A stretch of DNA of 23,385 nt from an uncultured Faecalibacterium sp. (GTDB lineage: Bacteria; Bacillota; Clostridia; Oscillospirales; Ruminococcaceae), in the NCBI GenBank assembly GCA_937907025.1, contig CALESJ010000043.1:1-23385 (forward strand), read 5' to 3'. Below are positions 1 through 7,737 of this stretch, piece by piece. Below the pieces are notes generated by a model, which worked only from the letters and a program-made list of their open reading frames with translations, was not told the origin of the DNA and searched no databases. Each line of letters opens with the position of its first letter. The stretch's first letter is position 1. The translations under genes and the position numbers were made by a program.

Positions 1-331
1 GCTTGAGCATATAGCTGATGATGTTGTACTGGATGGCCTGCTTGGCGTACTCAAAATCATCATATCCGCTCAAAAAAGCAATGTGCATGGCAGGGCGGAT
101 TTCCCGTACCTGCCGGGCCAGTTCGATGCCCGAAATGAAGGGCATGCGAATATCAGTGAGCAACAGGTCCGGTTCCAGCTTTTCCACCAGTTCCAGCGCG
201 TCCAGTCCGTTGCTGGCGTTACCCACCAGGCGAAACCCCAGGTCATCCCAGGGAATCATATTGCATACAGCCTGCCGCAGTTCGTCTTCGTCATCCGCCA
301 CCACGACGGTATAGATGGTCTGGTCAGCCAT
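1..331 (-). CDS. Response regulator receiver domain (5' part only, runs off left edge)
   Basis: This is the N-terminal 110 residues of a two-component response regulator; the gene continues beyond base 1, so its output domain is not visible. The receiver fold is clear: an acidic pair at residues 13-14 (VVADDEDE), the phospho-acceptor Asp at residue 60 in LLLTDIRMP, and the conserved Ser/Thr position in FLSGYDDFEYAKQAI near residue 88. The FLSGYDDFEYA motif is typical of YesN-type regulators that carry a C-terminal AraC helix-turn-helix, but that part is inferred. The start ATG at 331 follows an AGGAGAG ribosome site. It lies 15 bases downstream of the exonuclease gene, so it is probably the third gene of the HAD-exonuclease transcription unit. 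A partner histidine kinase may lie outside the window. Confidence 0.85.
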   Translation of the reverse strand, partial: MADQTIYTVVVADDEDELRQAVCNMIPWDDLGFRLVGNASNGLDALELVEKLEPDLLLTDIRMPFISGIELARQVREIRPAMHIAFLSGYDDFEYAKQAIQYNIISYMLK

Positions 332-346
332 AAAGGCCTCTCTCCT

Positions 347-1330
347 TTACTGTTCGGCCTGTGCTTCGGCCAGTGCTTTTTCCGCTTTGCGGCGCATCCG
401 CTCCCGCTGGGCGGCTTCCTGCCGTTTCCACCGGGCATAGGTATCCGGCCGGATGGTTTCGGTGCAGCGGGCAAAATTCCAGTGCAGTCCATCCCGGCGA
501 GACAGCTTGAACCGCACAAACCACGGGCCGTGCTGCGGGCAGGCAGCCTCGGTATAATAGCCGGTATTGCCACGCTTGAGCCAGATGTCCCCCAGGGTCA
601 GCGGCGCACCGCACACCGGGCAGTTCACGCTGCACAGGGCAGGGTCGGTCTTGTAGGCGTCGTGTTCCATCAGGCCAAACCAGGTCTGCACATCCTGATA
701 TTCCGCTTCCGGGTCGGTGAGCAACGCCTCGGTCAGTTGGCCCACCTCATCCGGATACGCCGCCAGGCCCTCGGCCAGGGGCAGCTTGCGGCAGACCTTG
801 ACGGTGTACAGGGCATCATCCAGCGCGTTGTGGAACGGGTCCTGCTTTTCAATGCCCAGGCGGTCTACCACGCTCTCCAGGGTCATGCCCTCCCCTTCCC
901 CGCGGGGATACGTCTGCAGGAAAATCCGCTGCAGATCATACCAGCGGGCAGGCCAGCTTTCATCCAGCCCGCACAGGAACAGGTTCTGCTTGAGGACCGG
1001 CACATCGTCCAGGCCCCACTCGGCAAATTCGGCATCGGGGCCGGCCCACTCCACAAAGCGGGCCAGGCCTTCGGCAATGGGTACGCCGGCATCCAGATCC
1101 CCCTGGCTCATGCCGGTAACCTTGGCAATATGGCGCTGCAGTTTGCGGAAGATCCGCGGCCGCAGGGTCATCTCAAAGGTATCCAGCACGTCGGCGGTTT
1201 CGCTGATGCGCACAGCGCCGATCTGGATGATTTCCCCACGCAGGGTGAGTTCGGTATCATGGTAACGGAAGGTCTTGGGCTGATAGCCGATATTCCATTC
1301 CAGGTCAAATACAATCAGATTTCTGCCCAC
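347..1330 (-). CDS. DEDDh 3'-5' exonuclease family protein with C-terminal zinc-ribbon-like region
   Basis: The protein has 327 residues and an N-terminal DEDDh exonuclease fold (DnaQ/ERI-1/KapD superfamily). Exo I is D9-x-E11 in IVFDLEWN, Exo II lies around D108-D109 in WGLDDVPVLKQN, and Exo III is H167-x4-D172 in HNALDDALYT, followed by LESVVDRLGI-type spacing typical of these enzymes. It probably trims 3' ends of single-stranded nucleic acid using two metal ions; RNA or DNA preference cannot be read from the sequence. After the nuclease domain, C237, C240, C264 and H267 resemble a zinc-ribbon, which could aid substrate binding. The start codon is GTG at 1330, supported by a GGGAGGT site six bases upstream, and it begins two bases after the HAD stop codon, which implies tight co-translation with that gene. 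Confidence 0.8.
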   Translation of the reverse strand: MGRNLIVFDLEWNIGYQPKTFRYHDTELTLRGEIIQIGAVRISETADVLDTFEMTLRPRIFRKLQRHIAKVTGMSQGDLDAGVPIAEGLARFVEWAGPDAEFAEWGLDDVPVLKQNLFLCGLDESWPARWYDLQRIFLQTYPRGEGEGMTLESVVDRLGIEKQDPFHNALDDALYTVKVCRKLPLAEGLAAYPDEVGQLTEALLTDPEAEYQDVQTWFGLMEHDAYKTDPALCSVNCPVCGAPLTLGDIWLKRGNTGYYTEAACPQHGPWFVRFKLSRRDGLHWNFARCTETIRPDTYARWKRQEAAQRERMRRKAEKALAEAQAEQ

Positions 1331-1332
1331 AG

Positions 1333-2154
1333 TTATACCTCCCGGCCCAGAATAAAGCGTTCCACCGCTACGCCCACACCATCGTGGTCGTTGTCGGCGC
1401 TGACAAATCCGGCAGCCGCCTTGACCGGCGGCACTGCATTGCCCATTGCGACCCCCAGCCCGGCAAATTTGATCATGGGCAGGTCGTTCCAGCCATCGCC
1501 GCAGGCCATGAGTTCGGCCGGGGTCAGGCCCAGGGCCTGCAAAAGCACGCCCAGGGAAGCCGCCTTTTCCACCCCCAGGGGCATGGTTTCAATAAAGAAA
1601 GGCGCCGAGCGGTAGATGGACAGTTTACCGGCAAATTCCTGCTGCATCAGTTCTTCCACATGGGGCATGTCCACCGGGTCGCCCACCAGCAGCAGCTTGT
1701 TGACCGGATAGGTCACTTCGGCGGGCAGGTCCGGCACCTGGCGCACCGGCAGCTTGTTGATGCGGGCCTCCTCCAATACATAGGGATGGTCGGGGACCTC
1801 GGTAACAATCCCCACATCATCATAGGTCAGGGGAACCACATTCCAATACCGCGCAAAGGTGCATACGGAAGGAATGAGTTCTGCCGGGAACGGATGCTGC
1901 ACCATCTCCTGGCCTGTGGCACAGTCGATGATCTTGCCGCCGTTATAACTGAGGATATAACCGCCGGTCTGTTCCAGTCCCAGTTCCTTGGCCAGCGGAC
2001 GGATGCCCGCCGTGGGACGGCCGCTGGCCAGCACAATGCGTACGCCCTGCTTTGCGGCTTCCCGCAGGGCAGCCGCAGTGCGCGGGGTCACGACCTTATC
2101 GCTGTTGGTCAGGGTACCATCCAGATCCAGGGCCAAAACTTTATACTGCGTCAT
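1333..2154 (-). CDS. Cof-type HAD-IIB family phosphatase
   Basis: This 273-residue protein is a haloacid-dehalogenase superfamily phosphatase of the Cof/YidA type, which usually dephosphorylates sugar phosphates or related metabolites in the cytosol. Motif I is D10-x-D12 in ALDLDGTLTNSD, motif II is the Ser in VLASGRPTAG, a Lys for motif III is in NKLLLVGDP, and motif IV is GDGWNDLPM at residues 219-227, followed by GLGVAMGNA. The C2-type cap lies between motifs II and III. A longer open frame reaches 2508, but its extra N-terminus is arginine/proline-rich read-through of the antisense lectin tail. The ATG at 2154 has an AAGGAG site and gives the canonical N-terminus. It is the first gene of the unit with the exonuclease and response regulator. 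The natural substrate is unknown. Confidence 0.9.
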   Translation of the reverse strand: MTQYKVLALDLDGTLTNSDKVVTPRTAAALREAAKQGVRIVLASGRPTAGIRPLAKELGLEQTGGYILSYNGGKIIDCATGQEMVQHPFPAELIPSVCTFARYWNVVPLTYDDVGIVTEVPDHPYVLEEARINKLPVRQVPDLPAEVTYPVNKLLLVGDPVDMPHVEELMQQEFAGKLSIYRSAPFFIETMPLGVEKAASLGVLLQALGLTPAELMACGDGWNDLPMIKFAGLGVAMGNAVPPVKAAAGFVSADNDHDGVGVAVERFILGREV

Positions 2155-2189
2155 ATTTGAAAGCTCCTTGCCGGTTTTTATTCTTTTAC

Positions 2190-2218
2190 ATTGTACCCCA
2201 AAGGCCGATATTGCGCAA
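2190..2218 (-). promoter_or_regulatory. Sigma-A-type promoter for the HAD operon
   Basis: On the minus strand TTGCGC (2213-2218) and TACAAT (2190-2195) are separated by exactly 17 bases. The predicted start is about 30 bases upstream of the HAD ATG at 2154. It lies just downstream of the lectin terminator, so the HAD unit is insulated from the lectin gene. Confidence 0.7.
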
Positions 2219-2247
2219 GGGCACCGCTTTTTGGGATACTGCCGCAC

Positions 2248-2286
2248 AAAAAAGGCGCCCCGGCCTGCATTGGCCGGAACGCCTTT
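2248..2286 (-). terminator. Intrinsic terminator of the lectin gene
   Basis: The arms AAAGGCG (2251-2257) and CGCCTTT (2280-2286) enclose a second paired block, CCGGCC with GGCCGG, across a two-base mismatch and a six-base loop. On the minus strand the hairpin ends in a run of six T, as expected for rho-independent termination 17 bases after the lectin stop codon. Confidence 0.85.
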
Positions 2287-2302
2287 ACCTATCAGAAACA
2301 GA

Positions 2303-3061
2303 TTACTTGGAAGCTTTGCGGCCCTTCTTGGCAGCAGGCTTCTTGGCAGCAGCCGGAGCCTTCTTCTCAGCGGGCTTCTCGGCAGCCTTGGGGTCAGCAA
2401 CAGGAGCGGCCTTTTCCACCACGGGTTTGCTCTCCACGACAGGCTTGACCTCGGGGGCAGCCTTCTTGGCGGGAGCAGCCGTCTTGGCGGCAGGGGCCTT
2501 CTTCTCAACAGGCTTGACCTCTGCGGCAGGCTTTACTTCTTCCACCGGCTTGGCTTCGGCCTTGACCTTGGCGGCAGACTTGACAGCCTTCGGCTTGCGG
2601 GTGACTTCGGCGATGACCCAATGCTGGTTGTCGCCGTTCACATCGGCCCAGATCTGCAGGCCGGCGCCGTTTTCGCTGTTCATGCCAACCACGTCCAGGC
2701 ACTTGCCGGCCAGGTTGGACTTGATCTTCACACGGCCATCATTGCCGGGCTCCACGACCCACAGCTGGCTGCTGGCAGGAGCGCCTTCCCACTGATGAAC
2801 AGCCGTGCCGTCACCGACGCCGCCCTGGTACAGGTCCAGCATCTTGCCGGTGAAGCGGTTCTTGATGCGGTAGACGCCTTCGCCGGCGCGGACAAAGCCC
2901 CACTGCTGCCATTCGGCATTGGCGTTGTCCCACAGCTGGATACGGGCACCGTTGTCGGTGTTGTAATCGGCAACTTCCACAACCTTGCCGTTGGCGGCAC
3001 TGATGGTATAAAACTTATCTTCCTTAATCACGGTCTGAGCGACCTTCTTGCTGACTGCCAT
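2303..3061 (-). CDS. Ricin-B-type lectin (beta-trefoil) protein with histone-H1-like Lys/Ala/Pro tail
   Basis: The protein has 252 residues in two parts. Residues about 10-152 form a RicinB_lectin_2-type beta-trefoil with three repeats, each carrying a Q-x-W signature: EWQQWGF (52-54), SQLWVV (Q99-x-W101) and NQHWVI (Q146-x-W148). Each repeat also has the INxxTGKxLDL / AGKCLDV type segment. Residues about 154-252 are a low-complexity tail of Lys, Ala, Pro, Val and Glu with KKAPAA and AAPAKKAAP units ending in AKKGRKASK, similar to histone H1 or bacterial H1-like tails. No signal peptide or membrane segment is visible, so an intracellular location is likely unless it is exported non-classically. 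The ATG at 3061 has an AGGAGGGG site. It is a single-gene unit with its own near-consensus promoter and terminator. Carbohydrate, peptide or nucleic-acid binding are all possible; no catalytic domain is present. Confidence 0.8.
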   Translation of the reverse strand: MAVSKKVAQTVIKEDKFYTISAANGKVVEVADYNTDNGARIQLWDNANAEWQQWGFVRAGEGVYRIKNRFTGKMLDLYQGGVGDGTAVHQWEGAPASSQLWVVEPGNDGRVKIKSNLAGKCLDVVGMNSENGAGLQIWADVNGDNQHWVIAEVTRKPKAVKSAAKVKAEAKPVEEVKPAAEVKPVEKKAPAAKTAAPAKKAAPEVKPVVESKPVVEKAAPVADPKAAEKPAEKKAPAAAKKPAAKKGRKASK

Positions 3062-3201
3062 AGTGATACCCCTCCTGAAAGTTTTTGTTTATTTCTTCAA
3101 TCAAGTTCTTTGGCAGGCCGCCGCCTCACACGCAAAAATCGTTGCGCACTGTGTCCCTCCGGCAGCGGTAGTGGAACAGCAAACGCCGTCCCTATGTCAT
3201 T

Positions 3202-3230
3202 ATTATAGCCAAACTTTTCCAGTGCGTCAA
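3202..3230 (-). promoter_or_regulatory. Near-consensus sigma-A promoter of the lectin gene
   Basis: On the minus strand TTGACG (3225-3230) and a perfect TATAAT (3202-3207) have a 17-base spacer. This predicts a leader of roughly 130 bases before the ATG at 3061, longer than for most genes in this window. The promoter strength suggests the lectin is well expressed. Confidence 0.85.
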
Positions 3231-3258
3231 GTTTTCGGCGCTCTAACGGCATATTGTA

Positions 3259-3296
3259 CAAAAATTGCCGGAATGTCCAGCGACATCCCGGCAATA
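3259..3296 (-). terminator. Terminator of the MarR-ABC exporter operon
   Basis: ATTGCCGG (3264-3271) pairs with CCGGCAAT (3288-3295), with additional inner pairing of ATGTC and GACAT. On the minus strand the hairpin is followed by TTTTTG. It lies 13 bases beyond the stop codon of the second ABC subunit. Confidence 0.85.
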
Positions 3297-3308
3297 TTTC
3301 GCATTTCC

Positions 3309-5234
3309 TCAGGAATTTTCCGCAAAATTACCGGTATAAAGCCGATAATAGCGGCCCTTCTGGGCAATCAGTTCATCGTGGGTACCGCGCTCGATGATGC
3401 GGCCCTGCTCCAGAACCATGATGCAGTCGGAGTTGCGCACAGTAGACAGGCGGTGCGCAATGACAAAGGTGGTGCGGCCATACATCAGGCCATCCATGCC
3501 CTGCTGCACCAGAGTTTCGGTACGGGTATCGATGGAGGAAGTGGCCTCATCCAGAATCAGTACCGGCGGGTCCGCCACAGCGGCACGGGCAATGGCCAGC
3601 AGCTGACGCTGGCCCTGGCTCAAGTTGGTACCGTCGCCGGTCAGCATAGTGTCAAAGCCATTGGGCAGATGACGGATGAACACTTCGGCGTTGGCCAGGC
3701 GGGCTGCGGCACGGCATTCTTCATCCGAAGCATCCAGACGACCGTAACGGATGTTCTCCATGACGGTACCGGTGAACAGGTGGGTATCCTGCAGCACGAT
3801 GCCCAGAGAGGAGCGCAGGTCGTCCTTCTTGATGGAGGTGATATCCAGGCCATCATACAGGATCTGGCCTTTCTGGATATCGTAGAAGCGGTTGATCAGG
3901 TTGGTGATGGTGGTCTTGCCGGCGCCGGTGGAACCGACAAAGGCGATCTTCTGGCCCGGACGGCCATACAGATTGATGTCGTGCAGCACGACCTTTTCCG
4001 GCACATAACCGAAGTCCACGTCCTTGAAGACGATGTCGCCCTTCAGTTCCACATACTTGCTGGTGCCATCGGCCTGAGGCACCTTCCAGGCCCACAGACC
4101 GGTGCGAGTCTGAGCCTCGGTGACGGAATCGTCGGCCAGACGCTTGGCGTTGACCAGGGTGATGTGGCCCTCGTCCACCTCGGAAGGTTCGTCCAGCAGG
4201 TCAAAGATACGCTGACCGCCGGCCAGAGCCATGACGATGGAGTTGAACTGCATGGACACCTGGTTGATAGGCATGTTGAAGCTGCGGTTGAAGGACAGGA
4301 AACTGGCCAGTCTGCCCAAGGTCAGACCGGTGGCACCGGACAGAGCCAGCGCGCCGCCGATGATGGCGCACAGAACATAGCTCAGGTTGCCCAGCTGGCT
4401 GTTGACGGGCATGGCCACCAGAGAGTAGGTATTGGCCTTGTTGGCGCTTTCAAACAGTTCGTCGTTGAGGATGTCAAAGTCATGAATGGCCTTTTCCTCA
4501 TGGCAGAAGACCTTGACGACCTTCTGGCCGTTCATCATCTCTTCAATGAAGCCGTTGACCTTGCCCAGTTCCCGCTGCTGCGCCACAAAGTAGCGGCCGG
4601 AATTGCCGGTGAGGTAGCGGGTAGCCAGCAGCATGATCACAACCATGACCAGGGTAACCAGCGTCAGCGGCACGCTCAGGAAGATCATGGAGATCAGCAC
4701 ACCGATGATGGTAATGCCGCTGTTGAGGATCTGGGGGATGCTCTGGCTGATCATCTGGCGCAGGGTATCAATATCGTTGGTGTACACCGACATGATATCG
4801 CCGTGGGCATGGGTATCGAAGTACTTGATGGGCAGAGTCTGCATGTGGGTGAACAGTTCATCACGCAGCTTTTTCAGGGTGCCCTGGGTGATAATGGCCA
4901 TCAGGCGGGTCTGGGTGAAGGTGGCCGCAACACCGATAGCGTAGAAGATACCGGTGCGGGCAATGGCCATCAGCAGGCCGGAGAAATCGTTGCTCTTCTC
5001 AGTAAGAAGAGGCAGAATGTAGGAGTCGATCAGGGTCTGCATAAACAAGGTACCCTGGATATTGGCCAGCACCGAAATCACGATGCAGGCGATGGCGATG
5101 AGATACGGCACACGATAGACATGCATCACATATCCCATAATCCGCTTCAGAATTTTTCCGGGGTTCTTGACCTTGGGGCGCGGGCCACGGGCGCCGCGGC
5201 CTGCATGAACGACCTTTACACGTTCCTGTGCCAT
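3309..5234 (-). CDS. ABC exporter half-transporter, catalytically competent subunit (TM288/BmrD-like)
   Basis: The protein has 641 residues: an N-terminal extension of about 45 residues, a six-helix type IV exporter membrane domain, and a C-terminal nucleotide-binding domain. Walker A is GSTGAGKTT (434-442), the signature is the variant LSQGQ (538-542), Walker B and the catalytic Glu are in VLILDEATSS (D562, E563), and the H-loop is IAHRLS (H594). With its partner it forms a heterodimeric exporter in the inner membrane, like TM287/288, LmrCD or BmrCD. This subunit supplies the intact Walker A/B, Glu and His, while its divergent signature faces the degenerate site. A stretch of about 40 residues before the ATPase domain (TEAQTRTGLWAWK) is typical of this subunit type. 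The ATG overlaps the preceding stop codon by one base (TAATG), indicating translational coupling. Substrate may be drugs, lipids or peptides. Confidence 0.92.
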   Translation of the reverse strand: MAQERVKVVHAGRGARGPRPKVKNPGKILKRIMGYVMHVYRVPYLIAIACIVISVLANIQGTLFMQTLIDSYILPLLTEKSNDFSGLLMAIARTGIFYAIGVAATFTQTRLMAIITQGTLKKLRDELFTHMQTLPIKYFDTHAHGDIMSVYTNDIDTLRQMISQSIPQILNSGITIIGVLISMIFLSVPLTLVTLVMVVIMLLATRYLTGNSGRYFVAQQRELGKVNGFIEEMMNGQKVVKVFCHEEKAIHDFDILNDELFESANKANTYSLVAMPVNSQLGNLSYVLCAIIGGALALSGATGLTLGRLASFLSFNRSFNMPINQVSMQFNSIVMALAGGQRIFDLLDEPSEVDEGHITLVNAKRLADDSVTEAQTRTGLWAWKVPQADGTSKYVELKGDIVFKDVDFGYVPEKVVLHDINLYGRPGQKIAFVGSTGAGKTTITNLINRFYDIQKGQILYDGLDITSIKKDDLRSSLGIVLQDTHLFTGTVMENIRYGRLDASDEECRAAARLANAEVFIRHLPNGFDTMLTGDGTNLSQGQRQLLAIARAAVADPPVLILDEATSSIDTRTETLVQQGMDGLMYGRTTFVIAHRLSTVRNSDCIMVLEQGRIIERGTHDELIAQKGRYYRLYTGNFAENS

Positions 5235-6991
5235 TATTCTTCGCCTCCCTTCTCATCAAAGTCGCCGCCGCCCTTGGTCTGGCTGCGGTAGACTTCCTGG
5301 TAGATCTTGTTGGTTTCCAGCAGTTCCTGCGGGGTACCCCAGCCCTGGACACGGCCGCCGTCCAGAACCAGGACATGGTCGGCATGTTCAACACTGGAGA
5401 TACGCTGGGCAATGATAAACACAGTGGTGCCGGGGATCTTTTCCGCAAAGCTGTGGCGGATCTTGGCATCGGTGGCGGTATCCACGGCGGAGGTAGAGTC
5501 ATCCAGAATCAGGATCTTGGGCTTTTTCAGCAGCGCACGGGCAATGCACAGACGCTGCTTCTGACCGCCGGACACGTTGGTGCCGCCCTGTTCGATATGG
5601 GTTTCGTACCGGTCGGGGAAGCGCTCAATGAATTCATCAGCGCAGGCCTGACGGCAGGCCTCCTCGATCTCGGCGTCGGTGGCGTTGGCATTGCCCCAGC
5701 GCAGGTTTTCGGCAATGGTACCGGAGAACAGTTCGTTCTTCTGCAGCACCATAGCCACACTGTCACGCAGGGTTTCCAGGTCGTACTTGCGCACGTCCAC
5801 ACCGCCCACGCGCACACTGCCGGCGCTGACATCATACAGACGGGGCAGCAACTGCACCAGGCTGGTCTTGGCGCTGCCGGTGCCGCCAATGATGCCCACG
5901 GTTTCGCCGGAACGGATGTTCAGAGTGACATCGGACAGAACCTCACGGCCATCGGGCTTGTAGCGGAAACCCACATGGTCGAACTCAACGGCGCCGTTCT
6001 TGACTTCCATGACCGGGTTTTCAGGGTTGGTCAGGTTGGACTTTTCATTCAGGACTTCGGACACACGGCGGGCAGAAGCCGCGGACATGGTGATCATGAC
6101 GAAAACCATGGAGAGCATCATCAGGCTCATGAGGATGTTCATGCAGTAGGTCAGCATGCTCATCAGTTCGCCGGTGGTCAGGGCGGTGGCGCCGCTGGAC
6201 ACGATCATACGGGCACCCAGCCAGGAGATCAGCAGGATGCAGGTATACACGGTGAGCTGCATCAGCGGGGCGTTCCAGGACAGGATCATTTCGGCGCGCA
6301 GCAACAGCTTTTGCACGTTGCCGCTGGCTTTCTGGAACTTTTCGCCCTCGAACTTTTCACGCACATAGGCTTTGACCACGCGGATGGCCGAAACGTTTTC
6401 CTGTACGCTCTCGTTCAGGTCATCGTACTTGCGGAAGGCTTCGCCGAAATAGCGGGTGGCGCGGGTCATGATGAACACCAGCGCAGCGCCCAGCAGGATG
6501 ACGGCCACCAGATACACGCTGGCCAGTTCCCGGTTGATGGAGAAGGACATGACCATGGCGATGATCATGCTGGCCGGGGCACGCACGAACATACGCAGAA
6601 TCATCTGGTAGGCGTTCTGGATGTTGGTGACATCGGTGGTCATACGGGTGACCAGGCCAGCGGTGGAGTACTTATCAATGTTGGAAAAGCTGAAGGTCTG
6701 GATATTGCGGTACATGGACCGGCGCAGGTTGCGGGCAAAGCCGGTGGATGCACGGGAACCGAACACGGCGCCCAGCACACCGAAAACCAGACCGATCACG
6801 GCAGCCAGGATCATCCAACCGCCCACGCGGTAGATGTGTTCCATGTTGCCGGCGGTGACGCCATCGTCGATGATGGAAGCCATCAGACGAGGCACGATCA
6901 TTTCCATGACGACTTCGCCGATCATGCACAACGGTGTGAGCACTGATACCAGCTTGAAGCCGTCAATTTCTTTGTACAGTGTCTTAAACAT
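5234..6991 (-). CDS. ABC exporter half-transporter, degenerate-site subunit (TM287/BmrC-like)
   Basis: The 585-residue protein has six membrane helices followed by an ATPase domain. Walker A is GGTGSAKTS (369-377), the signature is the canonical VSGGQ (473-477), but the residue after Walker B is Asp rather than Glu (ILILDDSTSA, D497-D498) and the H-loop His is replaced by Gln (IIAQRIS, Q529). These two changes are the hallmark of the non-catalytic nucleotide site in heterodimeric exporters. Its normal signature completes the active site of the 641-residue partner encoded immediately downstream. The ATG at 6991 has an AAGGAGA site and lies 29 bases after the MarR gene. The three-gene order regulator, degenerate subunit, competent subunit fits a MarR-controlled efflux operon. 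Confidence 0.92.
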   Translation of the reverse strand: MFKTLYKEIDGFKLVSVLTPLCMIGEVVMEMIVPRLMASIIDDGVTAGNMEHIYRVGGWMILAAVIGLVFGVLGAVFGSRASTGFARNLRRSMYRNIQTFSFSNIDKYSTAGLVTRMTTDVTNIQNAYQMILRMFVRAPASMIIAMVMSFSINRELASVYLVAVILLGAALVFIMTRATRYFGEAFRKYDDLNESVQENVSAIRVVKAYVREKFEGEKFQKASGNVQKLLLRAEMILSWNAPLMQLTVYTCILLISWLGARMIVSSGATALTTGELMSMLTYCMNILMSLMMLSMVFVMITMSAASARRVSEVLNEKSNLTNPENPVMEVKNGAVEFDHVGFRYKPDGREVLSDVTLNIRSGETVGIIGGTGSAKTSLVQLLPRLYDVSAGSVRVGGVDVRKYDLETLRDSVAMVLQKNELFSGTIAENLRWGNANATDAEIEEACRQACADEFIERFPDRYETHIEQGGTNVSGGQKQRLCIARALLKKPKILILDDSTSAVDTATDAKIRHSFAEKIPGTTVFIIAQRISSVEHADHVLVLDGGRVQGWGTPQELLETNKIYQEVYRSQTKGGGDFDEKGGEE

Positions 6992-7020
6992 AACGTGTGT
7001 ACTTTCTCCTTATTCCTTTC

Positions 7021-7560
7021 TTATTCAATGTGCGGGTCGCTCTGCACGGCCTTGGCGTTTTCCAGCAGCTTGTCCAGGATTTCCTCCAGATGGCTGAGTT
7101 CCTCCTCGGACACGTTCTGCTGCAGGCGTGCTTCAAACGCATTGATGCAGCGTTCCAGCTGGTCGTAACAAGCCAACCCTTTTTCCGTAGCGGCCAGGCT
7201 TTTCAGGCGCGCATCCTCTGCCACTGGGGTGCGTGTGATGAAGCCTGCCCGCTCGATTCCCTTGAGCATGGTCGTGATGCTGGAACGCTGTACCCGAAAA
7301 CACCGTTCCAGGTCCCGCTGGTACACGGCGCGTCCGGTCTGCGTGGTGCGCACGATATACCCCAGAACCATGCCCCGCATGCCGGTCAGTTCTTCGCTGA
7401 CAGCCTCACCAATGCAGGCATCCAACGCCCGGTTGATCTGGTGTGACGTGTGGGTCAGCGCCCGGCCGACCCGCCGCATATCAGGGTCCGCGGTCCTATT
7501 TTCCTGCGTGGAAATCACCTCTCTTGGCGGCTGTGAAAGCCGCACCGTTAAATTGTTCAC
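7021..7560 (-). CDS. MarR-family transcriptional regulator
   Basis: The frame encodes up to 179 residues with a winged helix-turn-helix of the MarR family: LTGMRGMVLGYI, then QRDLERCFRVQRSSITTMLKG as the DNA-recognition region, and a wing with TRTPVAEDARLKSLAATEKG. Helices at both ends would form the dimer interface. The start is uncertain. GTG at 7560 has no good ribosome site and would leave a leader of only about 25 bases; ATG at 7479 gives a 152-residue protein of normal MarR length but also lacks a well-spaced site. It is the first gene of the exporter operon, so it probably autoregulates and responds to an exporter substrate. I see no conserved Cys that would point to redox sensing. Confidence 0.88.
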   Translation of the reverse strand: MNNLTVRLSQPPREVISTQENRTADPDMRRVGRALTHTSHQINRALDACIGEAVSEELTGMRGMVLGYIVRTTQTGRAVYQRDLERCFRVQRSSITTMLKGIERAGFITRTPVAEDARLKSLAATEKGLACYDQLERCINAFEARLQQNVSEEELSHLEEILDKLLENAKAVQSDPHIE

Positions 7561-7572
7561 GTTCTAACAGTT

Positions 7573-7586
7573 TGATTGCGTACAAT
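7573..7586. promoter_or_regulatory. Candidate MarR operator palindrome
   Basis: The 14-base sequence GATTGCGTACAATC has perfect five-base arms around four central bases. It lies at the predicted transcription start just downstream of the TATAAT box and upstream of the MarR coding start, a classic place for autorepression. Binding is inferred from position and symmetry only. Confidence 0.5.
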
Positions 7587-7591
7587 CGGTT

Positions 7592-7620
7592 ATTATAGTC
7601 AAAATAAAATTCGCTGTCAA
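7592..7620 (-). promoter_or_regulatory. Consensus promoter of the MarR-exporter operon
   Basis: On the minus strand TTGACA (7615-7620) and TATAAT (7592-7597) match both consensus hexamers with a 17-base spacer. This is the strongest promoter in the window by sequence, which makes sense for a gene normally held off by a repressor. Confidence 0.88.
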
Positions 7621-7692
7621 TGCCCCAAAAGCAAAAATCACAATTTATGCACAAAAAAGTTTCGGGGTGTTTTTTCATTGTGGACAGGTACG

Positions 7693-7726
7693 AAAAAACC
7701 GCCGGACCTTACGGCCCGACGGCGGG
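7693..7726 (-). terminator. Terminator of the MacB-like ATPase/permease operon
   Basis: CCGCCG (7699-7704) pairs with CGGCGG (7719-7724), with imperfect inner pairing. The minus-strand hairpin is followed by six T (7693-7698). It lies directly beyond the permease stop codon and ahead of the MarR promoter. Confidence 0.8.
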
Positions 7727-7737
7727 TAAAAACCGAA

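Noticed and set aside
83..1615. Plus-strand frame of 510 codons across three genes
   Set aside because: It runs antisense through the regulator, exonuclease and HAD genes, all of which have clear motifs on the other strand.
2155..2508. N-terminal extension of the HAD gene
   Set aside because: The Arg/Pro/Leu-rich extension is an alternate frame of the lectin tail and crosses a terminator and promoter; the ATG at 2154 has a proper ribosome site.
3048..5291. Plus-strand frame of 747 codons, and a similar one at 5228-6946
   Set aside because: Both are antisense to ABC exporter genes and rich in His, Gln and Gly typical of shadow frames.
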